Positions 21,086 through 26,592 of a DNA stretch of 26,592 nt are shown here, piece after piece. The notes beneath the pieces were generated by a model. The model was not told where the DNA came from and did no database searches. It saw nothing but the letters and a program-made list of their open reading frames with translations. The DNA comes from JBFMAE01 sp040756085. GTDB lineage: Bacteria; Desulfobacterota; BSN033; UBA1163. The position numbers were made by a program, and so were the translations under genes. The first letter of the stretch is position 1. Each line of letters starts with the position of its first letter. The stretch lies in NCBI GenBank assembly GCA_040756085.1, contig JBFMAE010000389.1:1-26592 (forward strand). Reading direction: 5' to 3'.

Positions 21086-23221
21086 ATGGAAAAATCACTG
21101 GAAAAAACATTTAATCCTGGTTCGGTTGCGGTGATTGGAGCATCAGAGGTTCCTGGGAAGGCTGCGGAGCGCAGGACCAGGAGCCTGATAGAGGGAGGAT
21201 ATAAGGGAGAGATATACCTTATTAACCCGAAAAGGAGTGAACTCTTCGGGAGAAGGGCCTATCCAACTATTATCGATGTGAATAAAGAGGTTGATTTAGT
21301 AATGATTGTGGTTGCACCGCGCTTTCTAACTTCCGCAGTGTCCGACAGCATCAAGATGGGAGCAAAAGGTGTCATTATTATTACAGCAGGCCTGGGTGAG
21401 ACCGGGGAAGAAGGCAAGAAGATAGAGGCCGAAATCTTGGAGATGGCTTCCAAAGCAGGTGCGAATCTCATCGGCCCGAACTGCAGTGGCATGTTTAGTG
21501 CTTCAGCAGATATGAACCTTCTCGGAGTTCCCCCTTTGAAAAAAGGGGGCCTTTCCGTCATCGCTCAAAGTGGGAACGTGATTGATTCGCTCACCCACTA
21601 TGCCAAAATGAAGGAAACCGGTTTCAGTAAAATCATCAGTGCTGGAAATGCGGTTGGCGTCAAATTTCATGAATACATCGATTACCTGAAAGATGATCCC
21701 GACACAAAGGCGATCATGATGTATCTGGAAGGAATCAAGGAGGGCAGTGAACTGGTTCGCGTTGCCCGGGAAACGATTAAAAAGAAACCTATTGTTGCAT
21801 TGAAGGTAGGGCGAACAGGAGCGGGCGCCAGAGCCTCGGCTTCACACACAGGTTCATTGGCAGGGGATGATCTCATTGTGGATGCTGCTTTCAAACAGGT
21901 GGGAATCACACGGGTTTCGAATGTTGATGAATTGTTTGACATGGCGGAGGTCTTCAGCCGTTCTCCTCTCCCCAAGGGTAATCGAGTGGCCATTCTATCA
22001 GAAGGAGGGGGTGATAACTCTATTGCCGCAGATAACGCTGAGAAGCACGGCATCGAAGTTCCTATCTTATCCAAGACAACTCAGGAAAAGATGAGGCCCT
22101 TCTTACTGGAAGGGATGCCAGCCCACAATCCCATCGATTACGGGGGAACTGCAGAAGAGAATCCCCATATGATTACAGAATGCTGCAAGGTATGCATGGA
22201 AGATGACCAGATCGATGCTCTTTTTATCACCGGGTTTTTCGGGGGCTTCAAAGATATTATTGCTTCCCATGTAGGAAAATTAGAAGAACAAACGTCTCAA
22301 GAATTGGTGGAGTTGGTCCAAAAATACAAGAAACCATTATTCGTTAACACCAGCTTTGCCCGCGAGCCAATACCATCCCTTGAAATTCTTAAATCCCATG
22401 GTATACCGGTCTTTGACTCTTCAGAGCGTACAGCCCAGTGTCTGGGAGCCCTGATGCAATATGCCCATGAGAAGGAGAAAATGACGGGGATGAAAATACC
22501 TGAGGGGATCCCCAAACCCCGGCCCTCTGTCAGCGTCATCTTCAAAGCAGTGCGAGAACAGGGAAGAAATAACTTACTCGAAACGAAATCCAGGGAGTTA
22601 TTAATTGGATACGGGATTAAATTACCCGAAGCAAGATTGGCTAAGGATCCAAAGGAAGCCATGAGAACGGCAAAAGAGTTGGGATGTCCTGTTGCCATGA
22701 AAGTGGTATCTCCTGACATCATCCACAAGTCGGATGCGGGAGGCGTGAAGTTAGGGGTAGAACAACCTCAGGTGGAAAAGGCCTTTGAGGAAATTATAAG
22801 AAATGCAGAAAACGTGACTCAGAGGTCGAGGACCTTGGGAGTCCTCATTTCACCCATGGTCCCTCCGGGGCAGGAGTGTATCGTTGGGATGATTCGGGAT
22901 CGTCAATTTGGACCTGTCCTGATGTTCGGCCTTGGGGGGATATTCGTGGAAGTCATGAAAGATGTTTCATTCAGGGTTGCCCCTCTTGCGAAAGAAGATA
23001 TTAATGAAATGGTGGAGAGTATTAAGGGATATAAGATCCTGACAGGAATCAGAGGGAAAAAACCCAAAGATATCAATGCAATCAAAGATATCATTGAAAA
23101 AGTTTCACAGATAGTGATCGATCATCCAGAGATCCAGGAGATCGATTTGAATCCCATCATTGTTCACGAAAAAGGGGCTTCCATTGTTGACTCTCGAGTC
23201 ATCATAAGGGTGTCGGATTAG
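21086..23221 (+). CDS. ADP-forming acetate/acyl-CoA ligase family protein (fused alpha-beta)
   Basis: The 711-residue enzyme belongs to the NDP-forming acyl-CoA synthetase superfamily, which interconverts acyl-CoA, ADP and phosphate with acid, CoA and ATP. Domains in order are a CoA-binding Rossmann fold (1 to about 140, FNPGSVAVIGASEVPGK), two succinyl-CoA-ligase-like domains (about 150-470) and an ATP-grasp domain (about 490-711, GCPVAMKVVSPDIIHKSDAGG, then the VFxEVMKDVSFR-like region and EIDLNPIIV). The phosphohistidine is expected at H254 in ASASHTGSLAG. The strong AAGGAGGG site and same-strand position after the TRAP permease suggest it activates the imported acid or harvests ATP from a CoA product. 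Specificity cannot be assigned. Confidence 0.9.
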   Translation: MEKSLEKTFNPGSVAVIGASEVPGKAAERRTRSLIEGGYKGEIYLINPKRSELFGRRAYPTIIDVNKEVDLVMIVVAPRFLTSAVSDSIKMGAKGVIIITAGLGETGEEGKKIEAEILEMASKAGANLIGPNCSGMFSASADMNLLGVPPLKKGGLSVIAQSGNVIDSLTHYAKMKETGFSKIISAGNAVGVKFHEYIDYLKDDPDTKAIMMYLEGIKEGSELVRVARETIKKKPIVALKVGRTGAGARASASHTGSLAGDDLIVDAAFKQVGITRVSNVDELFDMAEVFSRSPLPKGNRVAILSEGGGDNSIAADNAEKHGIEVPILSKTTQEKMRPFLLEGMPAHNPIDYGGTAEENPHMITECCKVCMEDDQIDALFITGFFGGFKDIIASHVGKLEEQTSQELVELVQKYKKPLFVNTSFAREPIPSLEILKSHGIPVFDSSERTAQCLGALMQYAHEKEKMTGMKIPEGIPKPRPSVSVIFKAVREQGRNNLLETKSRELLIGYGIKLPEARLAKDPKEAMRTAKELGCPVAMKVVSPDIIHKSDAGGVKLGVEQPQVEKAFEEIIRNAENVTQRSRTLGVLISPMVPPGQECIVGMIRDRQFGPVLMFGLGGIFVEVMKDVSFRVAPLAKEDINEMVESIKGYKILTGIRGKKPKDINAIKDIIEKVSQIVIDHPEIQEIDLNPIIVHEKGASIVDSRVIIRVSD

Positions 23222-23236
23222 TCAAATGGAGCTGAT

Positions 23237-23256
23237 GGGAATATTTTTAAATTCCC
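23237..23256 (+). terminator. Weak hairpin after the acyl-CoA ligase gene
   Basis: GGGAAT (23237-23242) pairs with ATTCCC (23251-23256), followed by CTTTT. The stem is short and the T-run brief, so it is at best a partial terminator before the hydratase gene. Confidence 0.3.
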
Positions 23257-23316
23257 CTTTTAGGGAAAATAAATCGATTAACAGAATTTAACTATAGAAT
23301 AGAAAGGAGAAAAATT

Positions 23317-24078
23317 ATGGAATTTGAATGCATCATCTTTGAAAAGGAAGACAACATTGCCACTATAAAGCTTAACCGTCCCAAAGTTCTGAACGCCATG
23401 AATAAGCAGTTATGGCTAGATTTTCGTGAGGCTTTGCACGATGTAAGGGACGATCCGAACATAAAAGTGCTGATTATCACTGGGGAAGGGAGAGCATTCT
23501 CAACCGGAGCGGATTTGAAGGATTCAAAAGGAAGGACTCTTACTGCATACCGGGACTATCTTGTCCATCTTCAGGAGATATCAAGAGAGCTGATTCGATT
23601 TACAAAACCGACTATCGCAGCGGTTAATGGCTACGCCCTCGGTTCAGGGTATGAATTGGCTCTTGCATGCGATATTCGTATAGCCGGAGAGAGTGGAAAA
23701 TTTGGCTCTCCTGAGGCTAAAGTTTCTTCTTCGGTGACGGGTGGGGCGATGCGTCTGCTCCAGGATTTGGTTGGACCCGGTAAGGCAAAAGAGCTTCTCT
23801 TTACGTGTGAATATATCGACGGCAAAGAGGCAGAACGAATCGGCCTTGTCAACAAGACCGTTCCGGACAATGAGCTGATGCCTACAGCCAAAGCAATGGC
23901 CAAAAAGATCGCTGAAAATTCAGCCTTTTCCATTAATATCATCAAAAAGGGGTTAAATATGTCCTCGGAGGTTAGTCTCGAAGCTCTCATGGATTATGAG
24001 ATAGAAGGCTGTCTGGCCACTGTTTCCACGGCAGAACGACAGGAAAAACTGGAAGATTTTGCGAAAAGAAAGGAATGA
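23317..24078 (+). CDS. Enoyl-CoA hydratase/isomerase family protein
   Basis: This is a 253-residue crotonase-fold enzyme acting on CoA thioesters. The oxyanion-hole segments are AFSTGADLKD (about 60-70) and NGYALGSGYELALACDIRIAG. Both catalytic glutamates of true hydratases are present: E113 in GSGYE and E133 in FGSPE, spaced by 20 as E144 and E164 in rat mitochondrial enoyl-CoA hydratase. This favours hydration of a 2-enoyl-CoA over isomerase-only or decarboxylase activity, though the fold is catalytically diverse. AAAGGAGAA precedes ATG 23317. It lies between the acyl-CoA ligase and sodium-pump subunits, which suggests a beta-oxidation-like step, for example on a decarboxylated enoyl-CoA. 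There is no dehydrogenase or thiolase in the window. Confidence 0.92.
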   Translation: MEFECIIFEKEDNIATIKLNRPKVLNAMNKQLWLDFREALHDVRDDPNIKVLIITGEGRAFSTGADLKDSKGRTLTAYRDYLVHLQEISRELIRFTKPTIAAVNGYALGSGYELALACDIRIAGESGKFGSPEAKVSSSVTGGAMRLLQDLVGPGKAKELLFTCEYIDGKEAERIGLVNKTVPDNELMPTAKAMAKKIAENSAFSINIIKKGLNMSSEVSLEALMDYEIEGCLATVSTAERQEKLEDFAKRKE

Positions 24079-24126
24079 TCAAACATTTTTGACTTCTGTT
24101 TTTTTATGGAGGATATCGAAGTCTTC

Positions 24127-24179
24127 TCTAACTGGTCGGCATACAGGTGATCCTGAAGACCTGGGTGCCGACAGTTAGA
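24127..24179. other. Long stem-loop between hydratase and sodium-pump genes
   Basis: TCTAACTGGTCGGCA (24127-24141) pairs with TGCCGACAGTTAGA (24166-24179): 14 bp with one bulged G. The loop contains CAGGT/ACCTG, giving a second inner stem. No T-run follows. It may separate expression of the decarboxylase genes from the upstream run, or act as an operator. Confidence 0.5.
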
Positions 24180-24225
24180 TTGATCGAGAATCCGTAGTCA
24201 TATTTAAATCGGGAAATCGCTAATT

Positions 24226-24357
24226 ATGGAACAATGGGTATACGTATTTAAGGTTTTTCTGTTTGGTTTCTCCGGGGTGTTTTCGGGGTTGTTTTTGTTG
24301 ATGGGTGCAGTTCAACTCACTGCTTTCATTGTAAAAAAATTATCAAATAGGCAATGA
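24226..24357 (+). CDS. Small OadG-like (sodium-pump decarboxylase gamma) subunit
   Basis: A 43-codon gene lies immediately upstream of the OadB-like gene. The peptide begins MEQWVYVFKVFLFG, has one membrane helix at about residues 8-36 (FLFGFSGVFSGLFLLMGAVQ) and a short basic end (VKKLSNRQ). This size and shape fit the gamma subunit of biotin-dependent sodium-translocating decarboxylases, a single-helix protein that holds the complex together. Its stop is 12 bp before the beta-subunit ATG, and gamma-beta adjacency is normal. The ribosome-binding site is weak. The assignment rests on context and topology, since the family is poorly conserved. Confidence 0.65.
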   Translation: MEQWVYVFKVFLFGFSGVFSGLFLLMGAVQLTAFIVKKLSNRQ

Positions 24358-24369
24358 AGAGGTATTGGG

Positions 24370-25492
24370 ATGACCGATTTCTCCCTCACCACCATACTGT
24401 TGAAGACAGGGTTTCTCCATCTCACCGTAGGCCATATGGTCATGTGGCTCATCGGAGGAGCCTTCATTTACCTGGCCATTGCAAAAGAGTTTGAACCCTT
24501 ACTTTTGGTTCCAATCGGTTTTAGTATTTTTGCAGTCAACTTCCCCTTAGCCCCCTTGGTGGGAGAGGGAAATCTGATTTATATCTTTTATCATTATGGC
24601 CTCGAATGGGAGATTATTCCTCCTTTGATCTTCCTCGGTGTCGGCGCGCTCACCGATTTTGGGCCTATGATTGCCAATCCGAAGACGCTGCTTTTAGGGG
24701 CGGCGGCTCAATTTGGTGTCTATATTACTTTTTTTTGGAGCCATTCTTCTCGGATTCAATATTAAGGAGGCGGCTTCCATTGGGATTATCGGTGGAGCCG
24801 ACGGACCGACCTGTGTCTATTTGACAACGAAACTCGCCCCCCATCTCCTTGGAGCCAATGCAATAGCAGCTTACTCCTATATGGCTATGGTTCCTCTGAT
24901 TCAACCCCCTATCATGAAGCTATTGACCACGAAGGAGGAGAGAAGAATCAGGATGAAGCAGTTGCGGCCTGTTTCCAAAATAGAGAGAATTATCTTTCCT
25001 CTTATCGGGACTACAGTCATTGTGTTGATCGTCCCGGAGGCAGCCCCGCTGATGGCGATGTTTTTTATCGGGAACCTCTTCAGGGAATGCAAAGTCGTAG
25101 GGAGATTATTAAAGACCTCTCAAGATGAGTTGTTGAATATCTTAACGATCTTTTTGGGGTTAGCGGTTGGCTCAACGATGGTCGCGGATAAATTCTTGAA
25201 ACCCGAACCCATCTTCATCTTCATCCTTGGTTTGGTTGCCTTCTCCTTCAGCACCGTAGGTGGCATCCTTTTGGCAAAGTTAATGAATCTCTTCCTCAAG
25301 GAGAAAATTAATCCTTTGATCGGTTCTGCCGGTGTCTCTGCCGTTCCTATGGCTGCAAGGGTTTCTCAAAAGATGGGTCAACAGGAAGATCCCAAGAATT
25401 TTCTCCTGATGTATGCGATGGGACCCAATGTTGCCGGGGTCATTGGGACGGCAACAGCAGCCGGGATGTTTCTGACCATATTGGTTAAATAA
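24370..25492 (+). CDS. Sodium-translocating decarboxylase beta subunit (OadB/GcdB-like), frameshifted
   Basis: Two overlapping frames together make one OadB-type membrane protein of about 373 residues. These proteins couple decarboxylation of a carboxybiotin to sodium export. Frame one (24370-24765) gives the N-terminus through FGVYITFF. Frame two, open from 24713, continues GAILLGFNIKEAASIGIIGGADGPT, the family signature with its essential aspartate, then NPLIGSAGVSAVPMAARVSQ and the final membrane helices. The frames meet at a run of eight Ts (24729-24736); seven would give a continuous ITFFGAILLGF. This is either a sequencing slip, a real mutation, or slippage during expression. Carboxyltransferase (alpha) and biotin-carrier subunits are not in the window, so whether it serves oxaloacetate, glutaconyl-CoA, methylmalonyl-CoA or malonate is unknown. 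Confidence 0.88.
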
Positions 25493-25508
25493 ACGAGGAG
25501 GTTTGTAT

Positions 25509-25796
25509 ATGGCTCACTATGTGATGCTGTCGACTCTTACAGACGATGGAAGAAAAACTATCAAACAGAATCCAGAGAGAATCAAGGAGGTTAACCAAGA
25601 AGTCGAGGCAATGGGGGTAAAGATAGTCGCCCAGTATTCACTACTCGGACCTTATGACTTCGTAAATATTTTAGAAGCCCCTGATAATGAGACCGTAGCC
25701 AAAGTGGCGATTGAATTGGGCTCAAGGGGTACACTTCAAACTATGACCATGGCTGCCCTGAGCCTCGATGATTTCATTAGTACCCTCAAAAAATAA
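25509..25796 (+). CDS. GYD domain-containing protein
   Basis: This 95-residue soluble protein has the GYD pattern: YVMLSTLTDDGRKTI at the start, VEAMGVKIVAQYSLLGPYDFVNILEAPD in the centre and TLQTMTMAALSLDDF near the end. GYD proteins are small ferredoxin-like alpha-beta barrels of unknown function; the YSLLGPYDFV segment corresponds to the motif that names the family. ATG 25509 is chosen because GAGGAGGT ends six bases upstream; a TTG at 25503 would add two residues. It is the last gene of the same-strand run, 16 bp after the OadB-like gene, so it is probably cotranscribed with the pump. Confidence 0.85.
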   Translation: MAHYVMLSTLTDDGRKTIKQNPERIKEVNQEVEAMGVKIVAQYSLLGPYDFVNILEAPDNETVAKVAIELGSRGTLQTMTMAALSLDDFISTLKK

Positions 25797-25932
25797 GAGA
25801 TTTCTTGGCAGATCGTTTGTGCTTTTCGTGTTCGGATAACATTTGGCTCGGCCGGACCAAAAGATTTTCTCTCAGTGGTACAACTATGTGCATCACTTCA
25901 CCCCTGGCTTCATAGAGGCTATGAAGATTGCC

Positions 25933-26406
25933 CTACTCTTCTTGTCGGTTCTTCTTCTGATGGTCGGTCGAATCGGAAGATCGATTGAAGAAGGACGGGG
26001 CAGGAATGATTCCCCTGATGAGTTTTTGTCCTATATCGGAAAAATCCATGCCGAGATCAAGCCATTTCCTGAACTGTTCGTCAAAAGCAGACTTATAAGC
26101 TAAATAATTTTTTATGGTTTGTTGCAAATATTTGTCGAAGAATTCACTGAGAATATTATCGCCATATTGAATGATCAGGTGAAGGAGGGGCATCGATAGA
26201 AGTTCGTTTTTCTTTCTCGCCTCTTCCAGAATAATCTGAATGAGGATAGAGGAGGTGACATTCTCTTTAGTTTGGTCGTCGATCACCTCCACCTGATGAC
26301 CTTGCCTGATCATATCGGCTACTTGATTAAACGTAATATAGGCGCTTCTTTCAGTATCATACAGCCGTCTATTGGCGTATTTTTTAAGAATTATTTTTTC
26401 TGGCAT
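25933..26406 (-). CDS. phaR: Polyhydroxyalkanoate synthesis regulator PhaR
   Basis: The 157-residue protein opens with the PhaR DNA-binding signature ILKKYANRRLYDTERSAYITFNQVADMI (about 6-33), followed by a PHB-accumulation regulatory region (VTSSILIQIILEEARKK...LLSMPLLHLIIQYG). A helical segment then runs to a charged tail (KKNRQEE). In other bacteria PhaR represses phasin and its own gene and is released from DNA by binding nascent polyhydroxybutyrate. It converges with the GYD gene. The AT-rich DNA upstream carries promoter-like elements and a TTGCA-type inverted repeat. Its presence suggests the organism stores PHA, which would link to 3-hydroxyacyl-CoA metabolism, though no phaC is in the window. 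Confidence 0.9.
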   Translation of the reverse strand: MPEKIILKKYANRRLYDTERSAYITFNQVADMIRQGHQVEVIDDQTKENVTSSILIQIILEEARKKNELLSMPLLHLIIQYGDNILSEFFDKYLQQTIKNYLAYKSAFDEQFRKWLDLGMDFSDIGQKLIRGIIPAPSFFNRSSDSTDHQKKNRQEE

Positions 26407-26549
26407 TATGTTTCTCCCTTTTTTGAATAGTATTATAGTTTATGGTATAATGCAACAAAAAAATCGATGTAATATTAAAAAAAATTTTTTAATAAATATT
26501 ATCTTTATTTATCAAATAGTTATCAAATTGAATTTTGGATATCTAATTT

Positions 26550-26592
26550 TTGCATTGCAATATTTTTCTTGACAAATAAAATTTAAATATTA
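26550..26592 (+). promoter_or_regulatory. Candidate operator and promoter leaving the right edge
   Basis: TTGCATTGCAA (26550-26560) is an inverted repeat, TTGCA and TGCAA around one base. It is followed by a perfect TTGACA (26569-26574). A -10 box would fall at the cut edge of the window (AT-rich ATTTAAATATTA). This looks like a promoter for an unseen plus-strand gene, with the repeat as a possible operator, perhaps for PhaR, whose reported sites contain TGC/GCA half-sites. Confidence 0.35.

Noticed and set aside
21682..22074. 130-codon minus-strand frame inside the acyl-CoA ligase gene
   Set aside because: Antisense shadow of a gene with clear domains throughout.
25843..26103. 86-codon plus-strand frame with a hydrophobic segment
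   Set aside because: Its second half is antisense to phaR, which has clear family motifs, and it lacks a good ribosome-binding site and any recognisable domain.
1..26592. CRISPR arrays, tRNA or rRNA genes, toxin-antitoxin or phage genes
   Set aside because: Looked for and not seen: no regularly spaced repeats, no cloverleaf-like sequence recognised, no integrase or transposase frame.

Overview
The window reads as a piece of a chromosome from an uncultured anaerobic bacterium of the Desulfobacterota (Deltaproteobacteria) type. The clues are a TAXI-type TRAP transporter, an ADP-forming acyl-CoA synthetase, a sodium-pump decarboxylase, an NtrC-type sigma-54 regulator and a PhaR-type PHA regulator. 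This placement is inference from gene content; no rRNA or tRNA gene is present to confirm it. Ten Ns at 11268-11277 show that the sequence is a scaffold, probably from a metagenome.

Layout. (1) 1-4579: the end of a site-2-protease/CBS protein, a YihY membrane protein, phosphofructokinase, a remnant of glycogen phosphorylase with its middle deleted, and pyruvate kinase; a glycolysis and glycogen corner. (2) 4633-7670: a histidine kinase and sigma-54 response regulator pair from one promoter, separated by stacked hairpins. (3) 8011-13198: an envelope block with a MarR regulator overlapping a Braun-like lipoprotein gene, a convergent L,D-transpeptidase, a ClC anion channel broken by the assembly gap, and a DacA-type carboxypeptidase whose KTG motif reads MTG. 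(4) 13678-16348: a tight trehalose operon, otsB - DUF5752 - treT. (5) 16475-25796: an RpiR/SIS regulator followed by a long same-strand run: TAXI-TRAP binding protein, DUF1850 protein, fused TRAP permease, ADP-forming acyl-CoA ligase, enoyl-CoA hydratase, a 43-residue OadG-like peptide, an OadB-like sodium pump subunit with a frameshift in a T8 tract, and a GYD-domain protein. (6) 25933-26592: phaR on the minus strand and a promoter leaving the right edge.

How it may fit together. Region 5 looks like one catabolic module: an organic acid is taken up, activated to its CoA ester, processed by a crotonase-fold enzyme and decarboxylated with sodium export. No carboxyltransferase or biotin-carrier subunit is present, so the substrate is open. 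In region 3 the lipoprotein ends in two lysines, as needed for attachment to peptidoglycan by an L,D-transpeptidase, and the neighbouring transpeptidase is a natural candidate.

The most unusual DNA-level signals are a short palindromic element present twice (322-427, and in frame inside the L,D-transpeptidase at 9810-9919), an approximately 110-bp decayed copy of the L,D-transpeptidase 3' end at 13441-13549, and direct repeats on both sides of the gap in the ClC gene.
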